Source: a virus
Reading direction: 5' to 3' (one strand)
IMG/VR virus record: IMGVR_UViG_3300027506_000017
Coordinates: 1-25,400 of that record
DNA length: 25,400 nt
Shown here: in pieces, positions 16,101 through 25,100 of the stretch
Numbering within the stretch: the first letter of the stretch is position 1
How the letters are laid out: each line of letters opens with the position of its first letter
Notes under the pieces: generated by a model
What the model was told of the DNA's origin: nothing
Seen by the model: only the letters and a program-made list of their open reading frames with translations
Databases searched by the model: none
Made by a program: the position numbers and the translations under genes

Positions 16101-17719
16101 GTCAGGCAAGCGTGCCGGCGGACGCAGAGGATGAAGATGAGGAATCGGGTTTGCCATTTGACAATGACGCAGACCTAGATGTTGACGACGATGACATTCA
16201 ACACCCTTTGGCCGAGGCATTGTTTGATTCGCTTGTTGGTTTAGATCGAGAGGCAGACTTTTTCCCAGTGGCCAGTTTGCTAGAGCGTGAGTTTGAAAAT
16301 GGACGGTTAGATGAAATTTCTAACATGGACAGTGACGCGTACGGTGAAATGATTAATGGAATGCTGGCCCAGCTGGATGCTGGCGTAATAAGCAATCCCG
16401 AGGACAAAGTGCTGTCGGCCGACGAACAGGAAAGCAAGCAGGCGCACGACGCAGCCGTTGATCGATTGGTTGCTAACAATGCAGCTGAATATTACCGATT
16501 GCACACTGACAACGCGTCGCAATCTGACGTAATGCGTTACAAGCCTGAAGATGTAATCGTAGAACCGTCTAGGTTTCAGTACAAACGTAATGTTGATCGA
16601 GAGCACGGAGTCACCGGCGACTACCAGTCGGCCGAGGCATGGAATCCTGTTGGCGGCGGAGTTTTGCTAGGATGGAAAGACCCTGAGGATGGGCAGATGT
16701 ACATCGTTAATGGCCACCACAGGATGGAAATGGCAAAACGTCTAAATGCTCCGTTTGTTGACGTTCGCCCAATTGAGGCAGGCTCTGAAAAAGAAGCTCG
16801 GTCAATCGGCGCAATGATGAATATCATGGAAAACCAAGGAACTCCCCTCGATACTGCCGGCTATATGCGAGAAACAAACTCTAGCTTAGACGAATTAAAA
16901 AATGTTGGTCTGTCATTAAAAAAGAATGAAATTGCTACGGCATACAATTTGTCAAATTTGCTTGATGGGTTATGGCAAATGATGGTTGACGGCAAGCTTA
17001 AGCAAAACCAAGCTTCGCTAATTGGAGGCATATTGCCCGAGGGAGATCAGCAGGAAGCGTTTTGGAACAATCATGGCAAAGCAATCACCAAGGATACTCG
17101 CCTCGACAATTTGGAACAACGTTTGCGCATCACCAAATCGCAGTTGCAGCAGGTGGATGGCAAGAAGCAAAATGGTTTGTTTGGCGAGGGGCAGTTAGAA
17201 GTTAATTCGCCAGCATTTTACGATTTAATTTCCGCAATTGAAAACAAAGCCAGGAAAGGGAACCGCACCGGCAAAGCTTTGCAGTCTAATCAAACAAAGG
17301 AATTTGCCGGAGATAGAAATGTTTTAGATGACGAGCAAAATAAACAGCAGGAGTTAGCAAATGATCGCATATTGCGATTGGTCAACAAAATTGGCTTGAG
17401 GCATGACGACGAAATATTTAACGGTTTCATGTCTCAATTAAACGAGTCTGCTCAGCGGATCGACAACGCTCCCACAAAAGGGTCAAGCAAGTTACTAAAG
17501 CAAGTGGCAGATCAAATTTACAAAAAACTTAAATTTGAAATGGAAAATGTTGACGAGGATTCCATGCACTATTCGGCCTACGGCAATGCCTTGTCACGCA
17601 TAAGCCGCCAGTGCATCAGACGGCAATTTAACATTCAGCAATATATGGCTCGTAAATTTACGCGGCAGGATCATTTACAAAACAGAGTGGCAGCATTCTG
17701 GGAAGTCGAGTTAAATTAA
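13127..17719 (+). CDS. giant polyvalent-type protein with ParB-like nuclease domain
   Basis: The 1530-residue product begins with a Pro/Arg/Gln-rich, probably disordered region (about 1-400). A very basic helical stretch follows (about 420-545; HSMRRKQRVLQFNRENRIERDRDRAATRRWRRAMQRN), then a charged helical middle, then highly acidic linkers (about 885-1025; for example SEDDEDEVEDV). Residues about 1135-1270 form a ParB-type domain of the polyvalent subclass: FQYKRNVDREHGVTGDY, WNPVGGGVLLGWKDP, the hallmark VNGHHRMEMAKR at about 1194, and EARSIGAMMNIMENQGT. A C-terminal helical region includes the accompanying NGLFGEGQLEV motif. ParB-fold proteins of this kind bind or cut DNA. The ATG has TAGGAAG upstream, 48 bp after the portal fusion, and the stop abuts the next ATG. 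No toxin or MuF domain is visible. A co-packaged DNA-acting role is inferred. Confidence 0.8.
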   Translation: MNIDRFSSQLNKHWSSISRYADLPIDEGNRPNVNPSSASVQPPRPSMPAGRARAQRSQQSRLKFEPKTSTKDRLGKPLKGEFDKDFSMGQATKEPVMPHNSPDSAFPRRKLRKRKVQMEPNLPAQTPSLNTPTIPSRAIAPPETPFQKSAFAGRKEMTFREQRGKQWQEKLPPKTQAQAMATELIPPVKPFPNTPDIEVPGIQEVSQETRRGRQKAIDLRQGRRDDDMSPPARKQTKAAEPSPKRRMPTYEELKANTPPSIPQGREQQRAAKLATEKDLAPPEGDFYQEPPESPDIYVDRDPQPEQRLPFPDPSRIGQAPDTRSGEAGNAEARRPRKADISPDGMQDQFSDAEETRGQPADKPAQQQPEPAAEQPADQTAEPDIVDAEKAEDVRPISQRMLDDTFDAWEVKPELTDKEFKETFGKTRGGMEREAHSMRRKQRVLQFNRENRIERDRDRAATRRWRRAMQRNTGAFTGGITNILGNFFINRAEQQNHARRLEFNEYMQGIDTEFVQKQADRSERNFQAKMKPLEKGGTYTESEFNAWYSQLPADQQINKDFLRTSGDFTIVPDGTDTGNMQPEKEPIDDFADRLDARKPGQPVAEMPERTPRPEPVHPHKENPELGEKAKAMLGDLADDELSKYDREETLHFDQFESLHENLKQKTNAFMGRPYNPSDAETLARTARRLHLAGYETNVPHTVEGIKDRHKTNHYKKKTENLFKRINRLTSMAGQDRQSSDYKNLENGIRIATKEIEDAGYGHLISGTVDNLETLKEQQLNNKINSLFATYKEYQDAINIEKNPPRNHQKTINDLHAQFTNTVQSLQNETGEDIGGLTSHLVEHHPEIESQDFRDLVDETSKPHQYVDVANSNLDRDEQEELLEQMTALGSEDDEDEVEDVTDRPVVSGEGQQVLDNFNVDVDGQIRPPMTGSIEQEITPAVNVTTADEEDDDPFVEDTVTAPVGGVEGGTLGEMMSDQLADTEIAPVATPSQSQASVPADAEDEDEESGLPFDNDADLDVDDDDIQHPLAEALFDSLVGLDREADFFPVASLLEREFENGRLDEISNMDSDAYGEMINGMLAQLDAGVISNPEDKVLSADEQESKQAHDAAVDRLVANNAAEYYRLHTDNASQSDVMRYKPEDVIVEPSRFQYKRNVDREHGVTGDYQSAEAWNPVGGGVLLGWKDPEDGQMYIVNGHHRMEMAKRLNAPFVDVRPIEAGSEKEARSIGAMMNIMENQGTPLDTAGYMRETNSSLDELKNVGLSLKKNEIATAYNLSNLLDGLWQMMVDGKLKQNQASLIGGILPEGDQQEAFWNNHGKAITKDTRLDNLEQRLRITKSQLQQVDGKKQNGLFGEGQLEVNSPAFYDLISAIENKARKGNRTGKALQSNQTKEFAGDRNVLDDEQNKQQELANDRILRLVNKIGLRHDDEIFNGFMSQLNESAQRIDNAPTKGSSKLLKQVADQIYKKLKFEMENVDEDSMHYSAYGNALSRISRQCIRRQFNIQQYMARKFTRQDHLQNRVAAFWEVELN
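13291..13298. repeat. HIP1-type octamer GCGATCGC, fourth copy
   Basis: Exact GCGATCGC in the 5' part of the ParB-domain gene. Confidence 0.7.
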
Positions 17720-20700
17720 ATGGACGATGAAAATGTAGGCAGCGGCGTGTTTAACATGAAAAAAGTGCGGGCCGGCACAGAGGCGTGGCAGTCTAAGGTA
17801 AATTCACTAAAGTCCGATCACGAAACGCGACTGACGACAAACCCGAGCCTTGGGGGATTTAGCTTAGCAAAGGCTCGTGGAAAAACCTCGTCGCCAGCTG
17901 CGCCAATGCGGACTGCAAATGTGCCTAAACCGCCATCGGTTAAACCAAAGACGGTTGCGGCAACGGCCACAAAGCCATCCAGTACGCCTGATCCTAAGAT
18001 GACGCGTCCTGAATTTCCAGACGATTTTCCGCAGCGATTAAAAGACCTTGATTGGGACACGGACAAACTCGAAAACTTCCCTACGCCGGATGAAAACAAA
18101 TACGATTGGCTTGAACCCGACGAGCACGGTGGCTGGAAGCCAAGTGAAACGCCAGAGCAACCTGACGAAGATGAGACGCAGGACGATGCAATAAACGTAC
18201 CTAATGACGATAGTGCCGATGCAGAAGTAGCAGCTGCGGCCTCTACAGAAAAACCTCAGCCTCACGAATCGTTGAATGGGATAAAAGATCACGGCGATTA
18301 CGTAGAAATTCCAGAGGGATTAAACTTCGAAGTAAGTGCGGATTACAGCGACGAGGACATGGCAACTATGGGGAAGGCAATAATTGCCATTAAGCTTGCC
18401 GGCCACGCACAAAAACGACACGAAACGTCTCCGCATTCGTTGCTTGTTGAAATAGAAGAACAAGTAGAACAATACTTCGATCGACTAGAAGAGGATAACA
18501 ATGAAAATATAGAGGTCGGTTTAGCACCAAGGGATGATCCGTATGACGGTGATTACGACAAGCTGCTTAAAACAATTACAAACTTTGTAGGCAAAGACAA
18601 AGTTGAGGACGTAGAAGCCGATCCTGTAGACATGCAGGGCAATGCAGATTTAGAGCAGGAGGAAGGGCTTAGCGACGAGGGAACCTACATCAACATTCCG
18701 TTAGATTACGACTTTGCAATTGATCTTAGAGATGAAGAGTCGCCTCTTGCGATGCAGGCAAGAATTGCAACTGAACTTGCTCAGCAGTTGTTTAAGGAAA
18801 ACAAAAATTCAACTGAAGAAATGGATGATGAGGATTTAGAGTTTGCCATTGAGGGCATTATCGAGCAGCACAACGTCGAAACCTTTGGAACATCGTATCC
18901 GGACGATGAGGCCGACCCATTTGGTGGTGATTTTGACAAGCTTGGTCAAACAATATATCAGTATTTTAACAAGCTGAAAGAAGCAGAGGATTTACTTGAA
19001 CCCGTTGAGGATACAATTGAGGTTGCAAACGTCGGCATGGTAGACGACGAGGGCAACCAGGCGGAGTCTATTTTGCCTGAACCAATCAAAGTATCTGCAA
19101 GCAAAAGCGGAAATGTACCGCACCTTGCTGCTGACAGGGAATCTACAGAAACGTTGTGTGGCCGGCCAGTTGTCTACAACCATAAAGGATACGAAAATTA
19201 TGCCGTCAACAAGCCAACATGCAAGCGATGCGAGAATCGCCGCGCGGCCGATCTTCGAACAGCAAACGTACTTGCAGCTGCGGAAGCTGACGATGCTCCA
19301 CCAGCAACCTCCGACCCTCAAGACGAGCTAAAACAGTTTTTAATAAAGTACGAAACTAGAGAGATGGCGTTACAAGAAAAGGCTGACAGTTTCAGTCCAG
19401 CTGCTGGCACGCTTCCGATAGGCGCAGAAGGTACGAATGAACGCATACAGGCACACGCAATTTCAACGTTTTTGCAAATGATTAAAAAAGGGGCTACGCC
19501 GGACGCAGCGGCAGCCAAGACAATTGAGGATGCCGTCGGCTGGATTAACACACACAACAGCAGGCGGCCGGAAGATTTAAACTGGCAGCGATCGGCGGGA
19601 TGGATTCCAATTTTCGTTGACAGAATGAAGCAGGATTTGCCAAAATCTTATGCAGAAAGTAATGCCGGTCAATTAGCAGGCACTCAGGAGTTTTCGGAGG
19701 AGCAAATTGACCAATACTTTCAAAGCTTAACAAACTCTCAGGTCGCAATTGATATTCCTCAACTGGCAGGATTTAAGCGGCATTTTGTAAAAGACATTAC
19801 CTCTGAGGAGTGGGACTCGGTTGTAAATTACGACAACCCTAGAGATCAAATGCTTCAGCTATGGCAGGTTGCAGACGCAGCTGCAAATAGAAACCCAGAA
19901 AGCCTTTCAATAGATCATGTCGAGCGGCTTTTAGTAGATCAGGGTGTTGCCGAGCTAATACAAATGCCGGCATACAAAGGCGACATGGAGCATTTGTTTA
20001 GCCACAAGGGCAAAATAAGAGATGTAAAAGATCACAAGGGCGAAATGTTTCGAGGTTACGACGGGCAGGATTACATTATTAACCTGCCATCTAACCACCC
20101 CGATCTAAAAAAAACGGATAATTTAGAGGCCGCCGCGGAGGCTGTTGATTTTGACCTTGCAGCAAGGACAAACTCTCCTGACAGTGCTTTTAACTTTTGG
20201 GACGTATTAGACTACAAGGACATTTTAGCCATTGAAAGTCGCCGAAACGGCAGTAGCAGGTTTAACGTAAATGCAATGCGGTATGTTGGCGAACTAGCTA
20301 ACGCAATCCAAAACGCCGGTTCGAAATACAGCAAGCGAAGTTTGATCGAAGCTCTTAACGAAGGCGGATACGACGATGCTAAAATGAAACGAAGAGTTTT
20401 GTTGAACGGAAAGCCTGGACAGGCCGACCTGCACGGATCGTTTATCGACTTAAGCGATCCGTCCGCTGGAAGCACATTGTACGCGCTGTGGCGACATTTA
20501 AAAGACACTATCAAATTGTTAGATGATTACGACAACATAGAGAGCCGATTGCAAAATGAAACCCCGCAGCAGATTTTTGAATCTATGCGCAACGTAGACG
20601 ACGTTATTAGCCATTGGAATCGCGAGCGAGATGGGAATTTGCAAATTGATCCAGCCAATCCTACACCGGACCAATTAAAAGAGCTTTTAATTGCTGAGTT

Positions 20701-21835
20701 GTTTCAGGAACTTGATTTGCAAAGAGAAGTTGCGTGGGATTACAGTCTTCAACAGCATCATTCGTTTTTTGACACAAACGACGACGAATTATTTCAGGGT
20801 GATGACAGCTTAAGGCCGCCAATATTGACGCCGGATCAAATACTTCCCGATCGACCGGCATCCGCTACCGTGAAGGTAGGGCACGCCGGAAAATCTAAAA
20901 ATCTAGCAGCCGGCCTAGACTACAACGGACAGCCAATAGATTTTCGATCACAAGATGTCGCAAACGAGCAAATAAAAGTTTGGCAAGAACAAGCTCGCGA
21001 AATTGGCGCCACGCAGGACAATGGACACAAATTAATTCTTAGCCTATTTGACTGGACAGGGAACTGGTCGCAGCCATGGATTGACGCTGGGTACAAAGTT
21101 GTTCGCGTAGACGCTCGAACAGACGGTGATTTTAGCATTGACCGATGGTTTTACACTCAAATGGAAGACTGGCAAGACTCGTATGGCTACGTGGAGGGCA
21201 TTATTGCTGCATGCCCATGTACTGCATTTACAGCTACGTCCGCTCGCCACCGAAAAACCAAGCACGACAGGGAAGACGAATACGGAAAAGAATGGCTTGC
21301 AAAAACGTTTGGCTATTGGTCAACAATGTACGGGAATAACGTAAAGGAATTTACAACGTGGCTTGTAGGTCAAACTCGCGAAATCATTGAGTTTGCAAAC
21401 CCTCGGTTCCATGCAATTGAAAACCCAGGAATTGCGAGCCGTATCGGCGACCTAACTGGTATTCACAAACCATTGATGTTGTTTGACCCTTACATGTACG
21501 GCGATCCGTACACCAAAAGCACAGGGCTGTGGGGTTCATTTAACACAAACTTGCCTTTAAACCCTGTTAACCCCGACGAAGGATCAAAAATTCAAAGCAA
21601 ATTGTCCGGCAACAACCCTATGCAAAAAGCTATGCGATCGATTACTCCACTTGGATTTTCCTCAAGCTTTTTCCTAGCAAACCACGTAAACGACCAATAT
21701 GATAGAGAGGATTATAGTGCTCGAAATATACAAAGGTTTAGGTCTAACCGCACAATATTTCCGCCAATTGGCGGAAACGCAAATCAATATTTACAAAGCG
21801 ATTTACGCACCATTATTAAAACTACTTTACAGTAA
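17720..21835 (+). CDS. giant protein with duplicated acidic domain, zinc-knuckle-like motif and C-terminal C5-methyltransferase-like domain
   Basis: The 1371-residue product starts directly after the previous TAA, so translation is probably coupled. After a Pro-rich region (about 1-180) come two related units, about 191-295 (HGDYVEIPEGLNFEV...) and 319-430 (DEGTYINIPLDYDFAI...), each ending in a 'DP..GD(Y/F)DKL' segment. Around 465-512 H, C, C and C (VPHLAAD, TLCGRP, PTCKRC) could bind zinc. A long helical middle is unrecognised. Residues about 1100-1335 resemble C5-cytosine DNA methyltransferases: LILSLFDWTGNW as a diverged motif I, the catalytic-type Pro-Cys in AACPCTAF at about 1163, ENPGIASR at about 1234, KSTGLWGSF and TPLGFSSSFFLANH. 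The product of such an enzyme would be 5-methylcytosine, but the target is unknown. No separate target-recognition domain is obvious. Confidence 0.8.
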   Translation: MDDENVGSGVFNMKKVRAGTEAWQSKVNSLKSDHETRLTTNPSLGGFSLAKARGKTSSPAAPMRTANVPKPPSVKPKTVAATATKPSSTPDPKMTRPEFPDDFPQRLKDLDWDTDKLENFPTPDENKYDWLEPDEHGGWKPSETPEQPDEDETQDDAINVPNDDSADAEVAAAASTEKPQPHESLNGIKDHGDYVEIPEGLNFEVSADYSDEDMATMGKAIIAIKLAGHAQKRHETSPHSLLVEIEEQVEQYFDRLEEDNNENIEVGLAPRDDPYDGDYDKLLKTITNFVGKDKVEDVEADPVDMQGNADLEQEEGLSDEGTYINIPLDYDFAIDLRDEESPLAMQARIATELAQQLFKENKNSTEEMDDEDLEFAIEGIIEQHNVETFGTSYPDDEADPFGGDFDKLGQTIYQYFNKLKEAEDLLEPVEDTIEVANVGMVDDEGNQAESILPEPIKVSASKSGNVPHLAADRESTETLCGRPVVYNHKGYENYAVNKPTCKRCENRRAADLRTANVLAAAEADDAPPATSDPQDELKQFLIKYETREMALQEKADSFSPAAGTLPIGAEGTNERIQAHAISTFLQMIKKGATPDAAAAKTIEDAVGWINTHNSRRPEDLNWQRSAGWIPIFVDRMKQDLPKSYAESNAGQLAGTQEFSEEQIDQYFQSLTNSQVAIDIPQLAGFKRHFVKDITSEEWDSVVNYDNPRDQMLQLWQVADAAANRNPESLSIDHVERLLVDQGVAELIQMPAYKGDMEHLFSHKGKIRDVKDHKGEMFRGYDGQDYIINLPSNHPDLKKTDNLEAAAEAVDFDLAARTNSPDSAFNFWDVLDYKDILAIESRRNGSSRFNVNAMRYVGELANAIQNAGSKYSKRSLIEALNEGGYDDAKMKRRVLLNGKPGQADLHGSFIDLSDPSAGSTLYALWRHLKDTIKLLDDYDNIESRLQNETPQQIFESMRNVDDVISHWNRERDGNLQIDPANPTPDQLKELLIAELFQELDLQREVAWDYSLQQHHSFFDTNDDELFQGDDSLRPPILTPDQILPDRPASATVKVGHAGKSKNLAAGLDYNGQPIDFRSQDVANEQIKVWQEQAREIGATQDNGHKLILSLFDWTGNWSQPWIDAGYKVVRVDARTDGDFSIDRWFYTQMEDWQDSYGYVEGIIAACPCTAFTATSARHRKTKHDREDEYGKEWLAKTFGYWSTMYGNNVKEFTTWLVGQTREIIEFANPRFHAIENPGIASRIGDLTGIHKPLMLFDPYMYGDPYTKSTGLWGSFNTNLPLNPVNPDEGSKIQSKLSGNNPMQKAMRSITPLGFSSSFFLANHVNDQYDREDYSARNIQRFRSNRTIFPPIGGNANQYLQSDLRTIIKTTLQ
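21758..21777. repeat. recurrent palindrome, copy 5 (20 bp perfect)
   Basis: TTTCCGCCAATTGGCGGAAA is the longest copy, read as P-P-I-G-G near the C-terminus of the methyltransferase-like gene, the third reading frame seen for this motif. Confidence 0.85.
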
Positions 21836-21846
21836 TAGGAATGACC

Positions 21847-22128
21847 ATGGCTTCTTTAGGCACTTTAACCGCAGCAAACCCAACATCAACAGTCGTCGCT
21901 TGGGCAGGCGGCCAAGGGCTATTCAGCACAACCGGCACTATGATCACGCAAGGTGATCCCTGCGTTTGCATTCTTGAATGCGACGACACGGGTGTAATGC
22001 AGCCGGCCGGCGATGCTGTTTTGCACACTAGCCCAGCAAAAATTACGTTCTTTCTTCCACCGTGCAATATTCAGGTTCGGTGCGTAACTCCTGATTCTAA
22101 TACTTCAGTAGAGGTTTTTGTCTCCTAA
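21847..22128 (+). CDS. small beta-rich virion-like protein
   Basis: A 93-residue protein (MASLGTLTAANPTSTVVAWAGGQGLF...TSVEVFVS). The ATG at 21847 is favoured because AGGA at 21837-21840 lies 6 nt upstream; ATG 21841 would sit directly against it. The opening 'LGTLTAANPT....W.GG.G.F...GT' and the alternating strands fit small phage structural proteins that occur beside fibre or head genes, and the size suits a decoration or fibre-associated beta-sandwich, but I cannot name a family with confidence. It contains four cysteines, which is many for its length. The stop TAA overlaps the ATG of the following fibre gene, so the two are translationally coupled. Confidence 0.75.
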   Translation: MASLGTLTAANPTSTVVAWAGGQGLFSTTGTMITQGDPCVCILECDDTGVMQPAGDAVLHTSPAKITFFLPPCNIQVRCVTPDSNTSVEVFVS

Positions 22129-25100
22129 TGTATATCGACATAACTGCGGCCAACGCTCCAAATTTTCTCCGAAACTACGGCGTTGCTAGAGACATAGCCG
22201 ACACTCAACTTGCGCATGACATAAGCCGCAAGCTAATAGAATGGGAGGCCGATCCGTCTGGAACGATAGGCGAACTTGTTGAGTTTGCTCAAGCTTTAGC
22301 AATGGGCGAGGACTGGCTTGCAGAAAAAGGCGTTGTTGCAGACACCTCGACAGAAGGCGCGCCTCGCACACCACGCCCTGGCACCGCACTCAACTTTACG
22401 GCAACGGAGTATGTCAACGCGGGGAGTATGCCCGCATTTGGCAGTCAGATGTCGGGCGGCATTTGGTTTAGAGGCAGCCCAACACACAGTGCGGATGCCG
22501 GTTTGTTTTCGGCCTACAGCGTCACCCCCGATCCCGACCGATCTCTTAGGTTTTATGTGAACACATCAGGCCAGTTGCTTGGGTATTTTAGCGACGATGG
22601 AAGTACCGCAACCCAAATCGCTGGCGCACTCAGCACGCCCACAATGCCTCTTGGTTTAAATGATGGTCAATGGCATCATTTTTGGTTTACATTTGACGCT
22701 GGTGCGTGGAAATTTTACATCGACGGAATGTTAAAAGGCACGCAGGTGACATCCCAGACAACCATCAGGGTTCCCACCACGCCGCTTCTTATCGGAAGCG
22801 ACTTTCAGGGGAACCGTAAATGGTTTGGCCAGTTGTTTGATTTTAGGCTTTACGACACCGTTTCAACAGCCGACCATGTGTGGGCGTTGTGGCTGCAAGG
22901 CAAACAGCCATGGAAGGTTGCCACGGGGCAGCCGGAATATCCCGTAAGGCATTACCCGCTAAGTTCGGGCAGCCGACATGCGGCATTTGCAGCTCAAGGT
23001 TTAGGAGCCGATCAGTACGCCACCACCGTTCCATTTACTGACGAAAACTGGGATATATCAAATCCTTCCGGTGGGGGGTTTGTAGACGGAGAGGTGCAGC
23101 TGTCTGGAAGCTACGTTTCGCTTCGCCCTGCGGCACCGGAAAACCAAGTTCTTCGGGGCGGCACATCGTACCTCGTTACGTTGGTAATTAAGGACTGGAA
23201 CGGTGGCCATATACAGTTCCGACCATACGTGGGAGGCACCACAACAAACATCGTGACCGCTAGAACTTTTGCCGGAGCTGTGGCTGGGCCAATTACCATT
23301 CAGCAGATCGTTGAGATGCCCAAAGCGAATGGGTTGGGTTATATAAACTTCCAAAGCAACTCCGGCGGCACGACCCGAGAAATGACTGTTGTTAATTTTA
23401 AGGCGCAAGAATACCACTCGATCAATGATTTGACCGCCAACATTATCAACAGCAGTGATGACACCGTTTACATTGGCAGCGATGTCCCGTTCAGCCCGCA
23501 AAACCTAACAGGGTCAACCACACACTGCCGCTACAATTTTGATTCGTCTGACCACGTTCAATGGGATTTAGCCGGTTTTGATGTTCCGGAGCAATTCAGC
23601 TGGCGGTTCATTTTTACCGTTGAAAGTTTTGCAAACAGTAGTGGCGGCACCCATGTTCACACGCTGGTTTCTTCTGGCTACATCTCGCCATATTGGATTG
23701 GACCGTATAATCCGTCAAATTTTAGAGTTATCTACAAAGACAGCAGCAATGCCCAGCAGGTAGTATCGGCCTATGGCGACATGACGTGGTTGGAGGGTGT
23801 GGAATATGACCTTACTGTTGATTTTGATTCAATTGCGGGCACCATTACTCTGACAGAGGCTAATTACGGGCAGTCACATGTACACACCATGCCCAACGGC
23901 CTGTATGGAGTTCGGGGCGGAGTGACCATGTTTGGTGGGTATGGAAGCGGGGCGGCAGCGGGGGCTAATTTTGACGGCTCCATTGACTTTATCCAATACA
24001 AAAAGGCTGGCACAACGGTGCTTGAGCTAGATTACCGGCAGGACGGGCTTGTAAGCGCATCTGATGCCAAAGTTGCCACCGTGGGCTTCCCGACATTCAA
24101 TGGATTAGACACTTTTCCAGAGCTAATAAGCACCCCGTCCAAGGCCATTGATCGCACGAAGGACAGTTACGGCCAAGGGTCTGTGCAACACGCCGGGCTG
24201 TGCCCCAAGCAAGGCCAACTCGTGAACAGCGGTTGTGCCACACTTGATGGAAACGATTATATCACCTCCAGCGTCGCGCCAACCAGTTACCAGCAAGTCA
24301 CAGTCGCATCGTGGGTGCGACTGTCAACAAATACGCCATGGCCATTTGTTTTCTCAACTACTTCGACAAACGCTGGGTTCGAATTAGCCCTTGCAAATTC
24401 AAACAGGTATGTCGTTTGGCGTGTAAAAAATGGCGCGGCTTGGTATGACGCGACAACGCTGTACAGAGTGCCGGTTGGGGAATGGATTCACTTGGCAGCC
24501 ACATATGACGGGCAGGCTTTACGTGTTTACATGAATGGTCAATTGGCTGCTGAAACTATTCAACCCAATATTGATTTCGGTACTGGGGCGGGTAATATCC
24601 TCATGGGTCAACGGGGTGGATATTATTGGTACGGGCAGCTCATGAATGCCCGTGTGTATGACCGTGGTTTATCAGCATCCGAAGTGGCAGCCGTTTATGA
24701 GGGCAACGGCACAAACACCGACCTTCAAATTCACTGGCCTATGTCTGAAACGGTTGGGACAACAGTTCATGACGCTAGTGGTAATGGCAACAATGGCACA
24801 GTGTCGGGCGGGAGCATTGATGACTTCTGGGAAACAAAACAAACCCTGTTCCACCACAACGTCAGCAAGGGGTGCGATGTTGTTGCCGATTTTCCCAATA
24901 ATGGAGGGACTGGGAAAAACCCAACATGCCCGCAGCCTGTTGGTGCCAATTCCTGTTATTCATTTTGGTTTAATTCGCGGAACAATTCAGCAACTTCTAA
25001 CTTGTTCCGAAACAGTGGAATTGCCTGCACGATTTTGCCAAACAACCTGCGATTCACCTACGCCGCCATCCTTGATTATCACTTCAACACTACTGGCACG

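Noticed and set aside
23058-23501. 147-codon minus-strand frame
   Set aside because: Opposite the LamG adhesin frame, which is continuous and has recognisable domains.
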